A stretch of 35,347 bases of DNA from Deltaproteobacteria bacterium (GCA_022710585.1 JAKLGV010000029.1:1-35347); one strand, 5' to 3'. Positions 1-8,933 are shown, counted from the stretch's first letter. A program made the numbers and translations. The notes: a model not told the origin generated them from the sequence alone.

Positions 1-265
1 TGTCGCCGGGGGCGGATGCTTTCCGGATCGTTTCCGGCGCTGGCCGGTTCGGCTCTTCGGGGCTCACCATCGGGCTGTCGTCTTCCACGCTCCCCGGATA
101 GGGCTCGTCAATCTCCACAGCGCCGCTCTCTTCCATCATCTGGGAGTCGCCGCTCTCGTCCATCCCGGACACCCGCGCTGCCTCAACACGCCCCGCAAGG
201 CTCAATATCGTCAACAGGATGATCAATGCCATCCAGCCTCTGTCCATCCCATTTACTCTCTTCAT
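1..265 (-). CDS. Exported protein, N-terminal part only (candidate type II secretin GspD)
   Basis: Read from the reverse strand, an open frame starts with ATG at 265 and runs off the left window edge after 88 codons. The first residues are MKRVNGMDRGW, followed by a hydrophobic stretch (about residues 12-25) and a likely signal peptidase site near VEAA at about 28-31. After that comes an acidic, proline-rich segment. A purine-rich AGGGAAG lies just upstream and overlaps the stop of the preceding gene, 9 bases away, so the two are probably co-translated. As the last visible gene of the gsp operon, directly after the ExeA/ExeB-like pair, it is a reasonable candidate for the secretin GspD, which is otherwise missing. 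No secretin domain is visible in this fragment, so identity is inference from position. Confidence 0.6.
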   Translation of the reverse strand, partial: MKRVNGMDRGWMALIILLTILSLAGRVEAARVSGMDESGDSQMMEESGAVEIDEPYPGSVEDDSPMVSPEEPNRPAPETIRKASAPGD

Positions 266-274
266 TTGGCTTCC

Positions 275-1186
275 CTATCGATTCTCCATCAGTTTTAAAT
301 AATCCGGAAGGGTCGATATACTTTCCAGGTCTCTGTCTGTTTTGACCCAGTTTTTCACTTCCGGGTTGAGTTCAGCAGCATCCTTCAGATGGCGGAGGCT
401 GTTTCGGGTATCGTTCGTTTTCGCGTAGACGCAGGCCAGATTGTAATGCGCGTCGGCATAATCAGGCCTGATCTTCAGCGCGTCCTGGAGACGAACCGCC
501 GCCCATTTGTAAACCCCTTGCTTCATATAAACCACGCCCAGGTTATTGAGCGCCTGAACATTTTGCGGATCCTCTTTAATCACCTTTTTATACAATTCCT
601 TGGCTGCCCGCAGATCGCCCGCCTGATGCTTTTTCAAGGCCTCCGCGTAGAGCGGGGCAGCTTCTTTTTTGTTTTTCTCCGCTGCCTTTTTCGGTTCGTC
701 GGACGGGGACTTTGCTGCAGCAGCCGGTTTGAGTTCCGGCGCTTCCTCTTTTTTAATGTTTTGCATTCCGGCGTTCACGGCCGGCGCGGCCTGGGGTTTT
801 CCCACCACCTTTTCTATGTTGCTGTCTGTTATTTTTTCAGGGACGGCCGGAGACTGCGGCCGGGGTTTCGTCTCTGCCGGTTTGACTGTCGCGGGCGGCC
901 GGCTTGCCTGAGCGACTTGAGCCGGTTCCTGCCGGACGGCAGCAGCCTGAGCGGGCAGATCCATTTTGCGGGCCGACCGGCCGGAGTCTTTCTGGCCGGA
1001 TGAAAAAGACAGGAAGGTGATCAGACCCGCTGTAAAAACAAGAAACAGAACGGCGCCCGCGAGAATAAAGCGGCGGCGCGTCCGCGGCGGTTCCTGCCAG
1101 GGGGCGGAAACGATGTGGTCATAGGCCGCATAGCGCGAATCCTTGTCTTTCTGTACCTTGCGTAAGGCGTTGTTGATATAGCTCAT
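275..1186 (-). CDS. GspB/ExeB-like membrane protein with TPR repeats
   Basis: A 303-residue protein with a short cytoplasmic N-terminus (MSYINNALRKVQKD), one membrane segment at about residues 40-61, a long Ala/Pro/Lys-rich linker (65-175) and about three tetratricopeptide repeats (177-275). The opening resembles GspB/ExeB proteins, which start MSxILxALxKA and work with the ATPase ExeA to build the secretin ring. The ExeA-like gene lies immediately upstream, 31 bases away, which supports this pairing. The C-terminal TPR region is not the domain I associate with classical GspB and would sit in the periplasm. Likely role (inference): inner-membrane partner of the ATPase in secretin assembly or positioning. 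It could also be a generic TPR protein. The following exported gene starts 9 bases after its stop. Confidence 0.75.
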   Translation of the reverse strand: MSYINNALRKVQKDKDSRYAAYDHIVSAPWQEPPRTRRRFILAGAVLFLVFTAGLITFLSFSSGQKDSGRSARKMDLPAQAAAVRQEPAQVAQASRPPATVKPAETKPRPQSPAVPEKITDSNIEKVVGKPQAAPAVNAGMQNIKKEEAPELKPAAAAKSPSDEPKKAAEKNKKEAAPLYAEALKKHQAGDLRAAKELYKKVIKEDPQNVQALNNLGVVYMKQGVYKWAAVRLQDALKIRPDYADAHYNLACVYAKTNDTRNSLRHLKDAAELNPEVKNWVKTDRDLESISTLPDYLKLMENR

Positions 1187-1217
1187 AGGTTTCCTTAAAA
1201 AAACAATCCGACGGCGC

Positions 1218-2084
1218 TCAGGTCGTGAGACGCGCCAGTATTTTTTTACCGAGACTCATCGTCTTCTGAAAATAATCGGTACCGATATCGTTGGCCGCCA
1301 GCCGGATGATTTTCCGGTCTATTTTCGCCGTGTCTTTGGTGTAGGCGATCAACAGGGCCCGGTCGCACAGGGCGTTGATGCGCCGCGGGATGCCTTCCGT
1401 AAAACTGTAAATGAGGCTGAAAGCTCCCCGGGTGAACCCAAGCCGGCCGGGACCGTGAGCCACGGCCAGACGATGGCGGATATATTCCCGGACTTCCGCA
1501 GGCGACATGGGCTTCAGATGATAGCGGACGGTGATTCTTTCGTTGAGCTGCCTCAGCGCCGGAAGCAGCAGGTTGTTTTTGATTTCCGGCTGGCCGATTA
1601 AAATAATCTGCAGGAGCTTCTCCGTTTCGGTTTCCAGATTGGACAGCATGCGTATCTGCTCCAGCACTTCATGCGAAAGATTCTGCGCCTCATCAATCAG
1701 AAGCACCGCTGTTTTGCCGGCGGCAAAATTTTTCAGCAGAAAATCATTCAGGAGGTCGATGTATATTTTCTTGGTTTTCGACTCTCCGGGGGGATGAATG
1801 CCGTATTCGCCCAGAACCGTTTCCAGCAGATCCATATCCGAGACGGCGGTGTTGAAAATCAGCGCCGTCTCCACCGAATGATCCAGCGTGCTCAGCAGAC
1901 TACGGCAAATGGTGGTCTTGCCCATGCCGATGTCGCCCGAGAGGAGCACAAATCCTTTTTTTTCCTTGATGCCGTAGAGAAGGCAGTTCAGCGCGTCGCG
2001 ATGCTGTGCGCTGAGAAAAAGATAGCGCGCGTCGGGGGAAAGGCTGAAGGGATTTTCTTTTAAACCGAAATAAGCGGCGTACAT
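1218..2084 (-). CDS. exeA: ExeA-like AAA+ ATPase of the type II secretion system
   Basis: A 288-residue soluble ATPase. The N-terminus (MYAAYFGLKENPFSLSPD) is typical of the ExeA/GspA and MSHA-biogenesis ATPase family. Walker A is GDIGMGKTT at residues 50-58, and Walker B is AVLLIDEA at 126-133 followed by QNL. Known family role: ExeA with ExeB binds peptidoglycan and promotes secretin multimerisation. This copy ends soon after the AAA+ domain and lacks the C-terminal peptidoglycan-binding domain found in long ExeA proteins of roughly 550 residues. It sits 18 bases after gspC and just before a GspB-like gene, so a role in assembling this secretion machine is well supported by context. MshM-type ATPases are similar in size and are the alternative. 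Confidence 0.88.
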   Translation of the reverse strand: MYAAYFGLKENPFSLSPDARYLFLSAQHRDALNCLLYGIKEKKGFVLLSGDIGMGKTTICRSLLSTLDHSVETALIFNTAVSDMDLLETVLGEYGIHPPGESKTKKIYIDLLNDFLLKNFAAGKTAVLLIDEAQNLSHEVLEQIRMLSNLETETEKLLQIILIGQPEIKNNLLLPALRQLNERITVRYHLKPMSPAEVREYIRHRLAVAHGPGRLGFTRGAFSLIYSFTEGIPRRINALCDRALLIAYTKDTAKIDRKIIRLAANDIGTDYFQKTMSLGKKILARLTT

Positions 2085-2102
2085 GCGGATCTTTTCCTGA
2101 CT

Positions 2103-3017
2103 CTATTCAAACGTGTAATGAATGGTTTCGGGTTTGCCGGCTCTTTTAATATTTAAGGAGATGTTTGAGCCGCTCTGCATCAGATTGACTCCCTGTAGCA
2201 GATCGTCAGCGCCCTGCAGCTTTTTGTTGTTGATATCGATGACGATATCGCCGTTTTTCAGTCCCATTTTTTCGTAAATGCTGTCCGGTACGATGTTGGA
2301 AATAATAAATCCTTCCTGTACGCCCTTATTCATAAAGGGGCGCACGATGGCCTGCTTGATGATGTCGCTGAGATTCGACAGGTTCCGGTTTACGCTTTCT
2401 CTACTCAATTTGACGCTGCGGCCCGCCGCGCCGGGCAGCAGGTCGCCTTCGATGGTCGCCTTGACCTTCAAGGTGGTTTGCCGACCTCCGCTCTCGATCG
2501 TGGCCGTGTTGCGGGTGATTTTGATCAGTTTCGCGGAGCCGATTTTGTCTCCCAGCTTGTATAATTTCTGCTTCTTGCTGCCGTGCTCTTCAACAAAAAT
2601 GTAGCCGAATGTGTCATTGGCGGCGACGGTTCCCTTCAGATCGAAATTGGCGGTTTTCTGTTCCGCGTCAAACGGGCTTCCCTCCGTATCCTTATCCTGG
2701 ACAGCCTTGAGCGTGGACTGAAAGAGATTGCGTTCGGTGATGATTTCATAGTCGGCAGCGGAAACGGGCTTTTGACGGGTGCTGGCCACGGGCGCCGCGG
2801 CAGGTCTGCTGACGGAGCCGGTTTTCCCGGTCAGAGAGAAACCGACCGCTTTGTAAAGCAGATCGACCGTTTCGTAGGACAGCAGTGTGATGGCCAGCAG
2901 AATCAACAGCGGCCGCAGGGCGGTCATATCCAGCTCGGACAGGGAACCGATATTTCTGATCCTGTCCGGAAACTCTTTAACCATTTGTATGATCTTATCC
3001 CACATGCCTTCGTCCAT
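2103..3017 (-). CDS. gspC: Type II secretion protein GspC with PDZ domain
   Basis: A 304-residue inner-membrane protein. It has a short cytoplasmic start, one membrane helix at about residues 34-50, a homology-region domain at about 93-195 opening with ERNLF, and a C-terminal PDZ domain at about 215-303 with the NGDIVIDINN signature around 255-264. GspC links the inner-membrane platform to the periplasmic N-domains of the secretin and helps select substrates. Its ATG at 3017 directly follows the TAG stop of gspN at 3018-3020 with no gap, so translation is probably coupled. In many operons gspC comes first; here it follows gspN. The domain order makes this a firm call. Confidence 0.92.
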   Translation of the reverse strand: MDEGMWDKIIQMVKEFPDRIRNIGSLSELDMTALRPLLILLAITLLSYETVDLLYKAVGFSLTGKTGSVSRPAAAPVASTRQKPVSAADYEIITERNLFQSTLKAVQDKDTEGSPFDAEQKTANFDLKGTVAANDTFGYIFVEEHGSKKQKLYKLGDKIGSAKLIKITRNTATIESGGRQTTLKVKATIEGDLLPGAAGRSVKLSRESVNRNLSNLSDIIKQAIVRPFMNKGVQEGFIISNIVPDSIYEKMGLKNGDIVIDINNKKLQGADDLLQGVNLMQSGSNISLNIKRAGKPETIHYTFE

Positions 3018-3836
3018 CTAATTGTATCGCAATTCCGGATTTTGCATCGTTCCACCGACGGTGATTTTCATTTTCGCTTTGTGCTGTCCCAGCAGCTCCA
3101 GGTCGCCTTTCAAATTTAGCATGCTGTCCTGAAAAGACTCGGCCACGGCAATATCGCCACTCATGGTACATTTGAGCTGAGGACCGGATACGGAAAGCTT
3201 TTCCAGAATCAGATTGCCGTCGGTCAGTCTGGCCTTGATTTCCGCGATGTCAAAATCAACCCGGTTCATGCCCAAAAACGGTTCCGCCAGGGGATAGGTC
3301 CCTTTGGTGAAAACAAGATTGATGATACCGGGTTTGCTTTTCTTGCCGGGGGCGGAGTAGCTCAACGAGCCTTTGGCCCTGCCTGTGATTTCTTTTCCAA
3401 TGATCGTTTTCAGGAAAGTGTACTTGCCCAGATCAATGTCCTGAAGCGTTAATTCGCCTTCCTCGAAAGGATAAAATTTGGAAAAGGAGGCCACGCCGAT
3501 GCTTCCTTTAAAGCTGCCGCCATAAGCCTTGCCGCTGAAACCGAACGATTTGGATTTCTGAAAAAGGCTCAGCGGATTGAACTGCACATCCAGCCGTTCC
3601 CCCTGAAAGGGAACGCTGTCCGATGCAGCGGACCGGACGCTGATCGGCTTGAACTTGATTCCCAGCGGAAGCGCGGGCTTGACCGATTCGGTTTTCAACA
3701 TGAGACCGGAAGACAGAAAGGCCGCCTCCAGCCTGCTTCTGACCAGATCCGAGGGGAACAGCAGAAATAGAAATACCGCCGTGATGAAGATCCCGTAGAG
3801 AATGTATCCGAAGATGCTTTTTTTCAGTATGTTCAT
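3018..3836 (-). CDS. gspN: Type II secretion protein GspN
   Basis: A 272-residue protein with an N-terminal membrane anchor at about residues 8-28 and a long beta-rich periplasmic region without cysteines or recognisable catalytic motifs. The size, the anchor, the AsmA-like character and the place between gspM and gspC match the GspN family, an accessory type II secretion component of unclear function that many systems lack. It starts 14 bases after the gspM stop, and its own stop abuts the gspC start. The call rests on position and general character rather than on a sharp motif. Confidence 0.82.
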   Translation of the reverse strand: MNILKKSIFGYILYGIFITAVFLFLLFPSDLVRSRLEAAFLSSGLMLKTESVKPALPLGIKFKPISVRSAASDSVPFQGERLDVQFNPLSLFQKSKSFGFSGKAYGGSFKGSIGVASFSKFYPFEEGELTLQDIDLGKYTFLKTIIGKEITGRAKGSLSYSAPGKKSKPGIINLVFTKGTYPLAEPFLGMNRVDFDIAEIKARLTDGNLILEKLSVSGPQLKCTMSGDIAVAESFQDSMLNLKGDLELLGQHKAKMKITVGGTMQNPELRYN

Positions 3837-3850
3837 CTCGTTGTGTTTTC

Positions 3851-4402
3851 CTAACGTCCCCGGTTGAGTGTCTGAAAAGAGGAGATCTGCAACTGTGCGT
3901 CCAGGTATTCCGGGCTTTCCTTCATTTTGCTGACGGATATTTTCTTGATGGTGACCAGATCCGCCGGCGATTCGACCTGGATCAAAAAGTCGGTCAGTTG
4001 CTTGACGGTGATTTTTTCCAGCTTCATGTCAATTAAAGATTCTTCCATCGACGCGGATTGCACGCCTTTGGCGGAATTCATCTGTTTGATTCTGCCGCGG
4101 ACACGGGCCTGGGTGGCTTTTTTTTCCAGGTAGGAAAACAGGGTGAAATCGGCGCCGCGTGCGGCCATAGCCTGCCTGATGCCTGCGATAGCCGCTTCCT
4201 GCGCGGTAAATTCGGCGTCCAACAGGTTCATTTCATTGAGTTTCTTCTGGCTGGTCTGGATGGATTTGGCCAGTTTGGTTCTGGCGTCCCAGAAAGGGAA
4301 GACGGCGAATTGCAGAATCAGGGCGATCAGCACGATCGCGCCCGCGCCGATGACCAGATAGCGCTGCTTTTCATCCAGCTTGTCCCACAGGTCTTTGATC
4401 AT
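3851..4402 (-). CDS. gspM: Type II secretion protein GspM
   Basis: A 183-residue bitopic membrane protein. It has a short cytoplasmic tail, a membrane helix at about residues 15-33, a coiled-coil-prone segment at about 38-75, and a ferredoxin-like periplasmic domain comparable to PilO/GspM. GspM pairs with GspL in the inner-membrane assembly platform. Its ATG (4400-4402) overlaps the gspL TGA in an ATGA arrangement, indicating translational coupling and matched expression of the two partners. Confidence 0.9.
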   Translation of the reverse strand: MIKDLWDKLDEKQRYLVIGAGAIVLIALILQFAVFPFWDARTKLAKSIQTSQKKLNEMNLLDAEFTAQEAAIAGIRQAMAARGADFTLFSYLEKKATQARVRGRIKQMNSAKGVQSASMEESLIDMKLEKITVKQLTDFLIQVESPADLVTIKKISVSKMKESPEYLDAQLQISSFQTLNRGR

Positions 4403-5910
4403 TTTGTGTTAATCCTTAAATCGAAGTTCACCTTGCCGCCGTCCTTGGCTAGGTTCGTCGGGCCCATCACCACATCCTTGAAATATCTGGATTTCATCAG
4501 TTCGTTTTTCATCGCCGAGATGTCATCCACGTTTTTGGCCTCGCCTTTCATGTTAATGACGCCGTTTTCATAGCTGAAATTATAAATCACGATATCCAGC
4601 GAGGAGGCAATCAGTCCGGACACCTCCTTTAATATATTGAGCACGGTGGTCTCGGACGTTCCCCTGTAAATGCCGAACGTCTTTTTGTTTTCCTCCAGTT
4701 TCGTCCTGAGCTGCTGCACCGGATCGACCATATTCGCCGCGTCGGGAACATCCTTTTTGAAAGTCGCCGCAATCTGCTTTTTAAGACTGTCCAGCCGCCG
4801 GGTTTTGATTTGATAGTCGAGACCCTGATTGACGGCGAACAGAAGCAGGATGATGCCGGCCATGATGGCGGCCCATTTGAATTGTCCCTCGACATGGACG
4901 CGGGCGGCTTTTCCCGCGAACTCCCCCTGCCTTAGATTAAACGATTTGCGTCCCGCGAAAGGTCTCAGCGCCGCGGCCATCGCCGTGTTCATGATCTGCG
5001 GCTGCACGCGGAGGCTTTCTTCCGTATCCAGTTGTCTGAGCCGGATAAGATCGAGGATTTCCGGCGCCTGGGCAAAAGATTTTTCCAGCTCTTTCTGCAG
5101 CGGAACAAACAGAGAACCGCCGCCGGTGAGGATAAGCCGGGTGGGATTATTATTTAAAGAACCGTTGAGTTTCATGAATTCGATGGTGTTTTGCAGTTCC
5201 GCGCAGAAACGGCGGCACAGGTCTTCCGTGTTCGGGCTGGCAGACGGATAGTCGCCGGCGAGTTTTTTCTGTTCGGCTTCGGCCGTGGAGATGGATAAAT
5301 CCCTGGCCAGGGCTTCCGTGATCTGAGCGCCGCCGAACGCCAGCGATCGGATTTGCTTCATCGCGCCGTCTTCATAGATCACCGCCGCGGTGGATCGGGC
5401 GCCGATGTCCAGCAGGATTCCGCAGCCGCCTTGCGATTTCTCGGTCATGATCTGAGCGGCCAGGGCGGCAATGGAAACGTCAATGACGGAGACCTTGCCC
5501 AGCACCGCTTCCACTTTTTCTATCCATTCGGCAACGCTGCTTTTCTTCAGTACCGCCACCATCAGGTCTTCCTGAGGAAGGGTGACGTAATCGGCGATGA
5601 CATCATCGATGGGCAGGGGAATCAGGGGCTCCAGCTCAAAGGCCAGCGTCTTCCGGATCCTGCTGTCATCGCGGAAGGGGAGGTGGATCTGTCTGAAGAT
5701 GACGTCTGACGGGGGCAGGGCCAAGCTGCAGGACGCTTCCGCGAACTTCTTGTCTTCGGCCAGTTTTTTGAGCGCCTCGTCAATGCCGCCGCAGTCGTTT
5801 ATATTCAGGACGCGGGCATCCAGGATGCGTCCGCCGGTCCCTTTTCTGGCGAACAAAACCGCCTTGAGGGTGTCAGGGCCGATATCCAGACCTAAAAATG
5901 TTTGCGGCAT
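4399..5910 (-). CDS. gspL: Type II secretion protein GspL (PilM/PilN-like)
   Basis: A 503-residue protein in the arrangement expected for GspL: a cytoplasmic actin-like (PilM/ASKHA) domain from about residue 1 to 325, beginning MPQTFLGLDIG and containing a LLDIGARST phosphate-binding loop near 166-174 and LTGGGSLF near 261-268; one membrane helix at about 346-363; then a coiled coil and a PilN-like periplasmic domain. GspL recruits the secretion ATPase GspE to the membrane and pairs with GspM. The start at 5910 is preferred over an ATG at 5925 because a GGAGG lies about 8 bases upstream and the ATG overlaps the gspK stop as TAATG. Confidence 0.92.
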   Translation of the reverse strand: MPQTFLGLDIGPDTLKAVLFARKGTGGRILDARVLNINDCGGIDEALKKLAEDKKFAEASCSLALPPSDVIFRQIHLPFRDDSRIRKTLAFELEPLIPLPIDDVIADYVTLPQEDLMVAVLKKSSVAEWIEKVEAVLGKVSVIDVSIAALAAQIMTEKSQGGCGILLDIGARSTAAVIYEDGAMKQIRSLAFGGAQITEALARDLSISTAEAEQKKLAGDYPSASPNTEDLCRRFCAELQNTIEFMKLNGSLNNNPTRLILTGGGSLFVPLQKELEKSFAQAPEILDLIRLRQLDTEESLRVQPQIMNTAMAAALRPFAGRKSFNLRQGEFAGKAARVHVEGQFKWAAIMAGIILLLFAVNQGLDYQIKTRRLDSLKKQIAATFKKDVPDAANMVDPVQQLRTKLEENKKTFGIYRGTSETTVLNILKEVSGLIASSLDIVIYNFSYENGVINMKGEAKNVDDISAMKNELMKSRYFKDVVMGPTNLAKDGGKVNFDLRINTK

Positions 5911-6878
5911 TAATCCTGCCTCCATCTGATTGTCTGAACCTGCGGCCCGTTTTTATTGACCACACCGCTGATGGTTCGGCTCATATTTTTCATTCTTCCC
6001 GTAGAAATAATCTTAAAATAATTGCTTCTTATGGTAATGGTTTCCTGCTTGATTTGCAGCGTTTCCAATCCCGGAACCTTTTTATACCAGTTGATGTCGG
6101 ATAAATCATTCCCTTCTTTTTTTCGGTATTCATCCATGCTGCCGGCTCGGTCGGCGTCAATCTCTTCCGCCAGAGCACGAAAAACCATGGCGGGCGCCGT
6201 GTTGATATTGATCAGCCCATCGCTGTCCGCGGTAATAAAACCGGCCAGCCCCGCTTTTTCTTTTGTGCCGTAAAATAATTCCGCGGTGACACCCCTTACC
6301 ATAAGCAATTCTTCAATGCAATCAATTGGAGCATTTTTGGTTTCATAAGGACGATCCAGGGAGGCGTAATAGGAATTTTCCGCTCCGCTGCCGGTCAATT
6401 GAGTGTCCGGATCAATCCAGTCTTTGATGGAATCCACAATTTCATCAATCTTTTTGTCGTCCAGGTCAAATTCCGGCTGGCGCAGCAGTCTGATCAGCAT
6501 GTTCCTGATATCCTCATTGTATTCGCTGCCGTTGACCAGTTTATTGACGGGAATTTTGCCGGTTTCGTCTTCGATGACGGTAGTGAAGAAGCCGTCGGAA
6601 AAAAAGCTGACCGATTGGGCGGATAGGGTTTGCGCTTTTGCCCAGTCGTCGCGCAGGCTGGTGAAATCCGCTTTGGAATTGGCAATCAGGGCGGATGCCG
6701 CGTAAAATCCCGATTTGGCAATATAAGTTAATTTGATGCCGTCGCTTAAATTAGCCGCGTCATAAATGTCGGCGCGGGAGGACCGGTTGAGTTCGATGAC
6801 CAGCGCCACCAGAATCGCCACGATCAGAATGACCGTAACCAGGGCCACACCTTTGTTATTATTCAATGCTTTTTTCAT
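5910..6878 (-). CDS. gspK: Minor pseudopilin GspK
   Basis: A 322-residue minor pseudopilin. The N-terminus MKKALNNNKG followed by VALVTVILIV is a class III leader with prepilin peptidase cleavage after Gly10 and a hydrophobic helix at about 11-30. The rest is the large globular domain typical of GspK, which is about twice the size of other pseudopilins and caps the pseudopilus tip together with GspI and GspJ. The open frame extends further upstream, but the ATG at 6878 overlaps the gspJ stop as ATGA and directly gives the leader peptide, so it is the real start. The helix lacks the usual Glu5, as is normal for GspK. Confidence 0.92.
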   Translation of the reverse strand: MKKALNNNKGVALVTVILIVAILVALVIELNRSSRADIYDAANLSDGIKLTYIAKSGFYAASALIANSKADFTSLRDDWAKAQTLSAQSVSFFSDGFFTTVIEDETGKIPVNKLVNGSEYNEDIRNMLIRLLRQPEFDLDDKKIDEIVDSIKDWIDPDTQLTGSGAENSYYASLDRPYETKNAPIDCIEELLMVRGVTAELFYGTKEKAGLAGFITADSDGLININTAPAMVFRALAEEIDADRAGSMDEYRKKEGNDLSDINWYKKVPGLETLQIKQETITIRSNYFKIISTGRMKNMSRTISGVVNKNGPQVQTIRWRQD

Positions 6879-7549
6879 GGCGTCCGTTTTTTTGAAGGCA
6901 GAAATACCCTTGTCATAAATGTGTACGGTTTTTCCCGGTTGCCGGGATTGGTCAAGGCCAGCTCGATCTTTGCCGATCGGGGTAGTGGTTCGCCCTGGCT
7001 TGCCGTTGCGCCGGAATCCCAGACGTCGGTTTCTCTTTCCTGGGCGTCGTAAAAGGTCAGTTTGAACGCTTCGATATGCCTGCAGATGACGTATCCGTCC
7101 GCCGTTTCTTTTTTCTGAGCAGGTTTGGCGATGGCCGCGTCCGCTCTCCATAAAGAAAAGCCGCCTTCATTGCCTTCTTCCTGAACCATGTAGCGGATGA
7201 CCGCGGGACTCCCCTGACCTTCGTTTTCTTCAAGAGCCAGATGCGCGGCGGACCAGAAATAAAGAGAATGAAATTCATTGTTTTTAATTTTCTCTTTTTC
7301 AGCCGTGAAATAAAAAGTGCCGCCCGACGGTTGCAGAGACGATAAATCCCGGATCAGCCTGTCCATGGTGATCCGGGCCATTTTGTAGATATTGCCCTCT
7401 TCTTCCACCTGGCGGGAGACTTTCAGCGTTCCGGTGTAGGAAACATAAACCGTGGACATCACCAGGCTCAAAATAAAAATGGCGATGAGGACTTCCAGCA
7501 GCGTGAAGCCCCCGCGACGGGAGGCCATGTCTGTCAATCGGCTTTTCAC
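6875..7549 (-). CDS. gspJ: Minor pseudopilin GspJ
   Basis: A 224-residue minor pseudopilin with the prepilin signature GG|FTLLEVLIAIFIL; cleavage is expected after Gly14, followed by Glu5 of the mature protein. The length and the position between gspI and gspK fit GspJ, part of the tip complex of the pseudopilus. The start used here is a GTG three bases after the gspI TGA. An ATG at 7528 (residue 8) would also keep the whole cleavage site, so the start is not certain. The 3' end overlaps gspK by four bases. Confidence 0.9.
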   Translation of the reverse strand: MKSRLTDMASRRGGFTLLEVLIAIFILSLVMSTVYVSYTGTLKVSRQVEEEGNIYKMARITMDRLIRDLSSLQPSGGTFYFTAEKEKIKNNEFHSLYFWSAAHLALEENEGQGSPAVIRYMVQEEGNEGGFSLWRADAAIAKPAQKKETADGYVICRHIEAFKLTFYDAQERETDVWDSGATASQGEPLPRSAKIELALTNPGNREKPYTFMTRVFLPSKKRTP

Positions 7550-7552
7550 GGC

Positions 7553-7921
7553 TCAGGTCCCCGTTGATTTGTAAAGTACGAGCTGATAGATGCCCCGTTT
7601 GGGCAATAATTTATTGCGCACCGTGACTTCAATTTTCTTGAATTTGGCCAGCTGTGTGTCGTCGATCTGCAGATGCCAGGAATAGTCGGGATAATCCGTG
7701 CCGAAGTCGCCGTCCTTCTGGCCGGTTTCCAGAGTAGAACCGGCTTCGACTTCGGCCATTTTGCTTAGCGCCAGCAGGGCGGCCGTGGTCATAAAACGCG
7801 ACTCGGTGGCCATCGAGATACTCTGCGATTGCGACTGAAAGACGCCCACCAGCGCAATGGCCATAATCGCCATGGCCAGCATCACTTCCATTAATGTGAA
7901 TCCGCCGCTTTTTTTCATCAT
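7553..7921 (-). CDS. gspI: Minor pseudopilin GspI
   Basis: A 122-residue protein starting MMKKSGG|FTLMEVMLAMAI: a short basic leader, cleavage after Gly7, Glu at mature position 5 and a hydrophobic helix. The small size and the position after gspH match GspI, which nucleates the pseudopilus tip with GspJ and GspK. It begins 7 bases after the gspH stop. Either of two adjacent ATG codons could be the start. Confidence 0.9.
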   Translation of the reverse strand: MMKKSGGFTLMEVMLAMAIMAIALVGVFQSQSQSISMATESRFMTTAALLALSKMAEVEAGSTLETGQKDGDFGTDYPDYSWHLQIDDTQLAKFKKIEVTVRNKLLPKRGIYQLVLYKSTGT

Positions 7922-7928
7922 AAACGGT

Positions 7929-8456
7929 TTACCTGAACGCCGGAATATCCTGGTCCGTGGAAATTTTCACAATATCAATATACTTGTCGTAAACATCGGT
8001 AATGCCCAGAAAGGGACTGATGACGATGGTCATCTTGTCTTCATCGGCGCCCAGGTGAATGACGGTCGGCGAACAGACATTATTTTTACCGAATTTGATT
8101 CTGACTTCATCCGCCGATTTTTTATTGCCCTGCGCATCCACGATATCCAGAATCTTCGCGCCGGAGGGCAGTTTTTGCTTATTTTTTTTAATTTCACTTT
8201 GCTTTTCCGATGTCATGTCGGAGGCGACAACCCAGTAAGAAGAATCGGACAGATCAAAACAGAGCAGATAGTCGATTTGATCCTGAACGGCTTCGGCGCG
8301 CAATTTTCTTTCCAGACCGATGAGCTGGCGCGACGTTTTTTTAAGGGTATCCCCGGTGATCGTGTCCCGGATGGAGGGAACCGCCAGAACCAGAATAATG
8401 CCGATCAGAACAATGACCACTAGCAGTTCAAGAAGCGTAAAACCCTTATTTTTCAA
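7929..8456 (-). CDS. gspH: Minor pseudopilin GspH
   Basis: A 175-residue pseudopilin with a five-residue leader (MKNKG|FTLLELLVVIVLIG) and the expected Glu at mature position 5. It lies two bases after gspG and seven bases before gspI, the usual place of gspH. GspH links the major pseudopilin shaft to the tip complex. The globular domain is diverged and could not be assigned beyond family character, so the H name rests mainly on gene order. Confidence 0.86.
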   Translation of the reverse strand: MKNKGFTLLELLVVIVLIGIILVLAVPSIRDTITGDTLKKTSRQLIGLERKLRAEAVQDQIDYLLCFDLSDSSYWVVASDMTSEKQSEIKKNKQKLPSGAKILDIVDAQGNKKSADEVRIKFGKNNVCSPTVIHLGADEDKMTIVISPFLGITDVYDKYIDIVKISTDQDIPAFR

Positions 8457-8458
8457 AA

Positions 8459-8911
8459 CTATTCAAGCTCCCAGTTGTTGATGTCCATATCGACACCCTC
8501 TCCCCCGGCTTCACCGTCCTTGCCCAGACATGTCAGATCGTAATCGCCATGGCTGCCGGGGCTGAGATAAACAAAATCATTGCCCCACGGATCCTTGGGT
8601 ACCTTGCCTTTTTCCAGGTAACCGCCCTGCCGCCAGTTCTTGGGAAGATTGCCGGCTGTCGGAGCTTCCACCAGGGCCTTGAGCCCCTGTTCGGTTGTGG
8701 GATAGTTGCCGTTGTCCAGTTTGTAAAGTTTTAATGCCGAATCGAAGCTTTCCATCTGTATTTTGGCTTTGGCCTGCCTGGCTTCATCAGGCCGTCCCAT
8801 CACCCTGGGGATAATCATGCCGGCCAGGACGCCCAGAATAATGATGACGACCATTAATTCGATTAACGTAAAACCTGCCTGACTTTTTCTTTTCTTTTTG
8901 AAAAATTGCAT
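8459..8911 (-). CDS. gspG: Major pseudopilin GspG
   Basis: A 150-residue major pseudopilin. The leader ends at Gly13 before FTLIELMVVIIILGVLAG. The mature part has the GspG hallmarks: a YPTTEQGLKAL motif near residues 60-70, a KDPWGNDF motif near 106-113, and an acidic C-terminus (about 137-150) matching the calcium-binding loop. GspG is the main subunit of the pseudopilus that pushes substrates through the secretin. It starts 22 bases after the gspF stop. Confidence 0.96.
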   Translation of the reverse strand: MQFFKKKRKSQAGFTLIELMVVIIILGVLAGMIIPRVMGRPDEARQAKAKIQMESFDSALKLYKLDNGNYPTTEQGLKALVEAPTAGNLPKNWRQGGYLEKGKVPKDPWGNDFVYLSPGSHGDYDLTCLGKDGEAGGEGVDMDINNWELE

Positions 8912-8933
8912 CGCAAACTCCTGTATTTAAAAT

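Noticed and set aside
389..1003. 204-residue plus-strand frame inside the GspB-like gene
   Set aside because: It is antisense to a gene with clear TPR and membrane features; the composition is that of a reverse-frame shadow.
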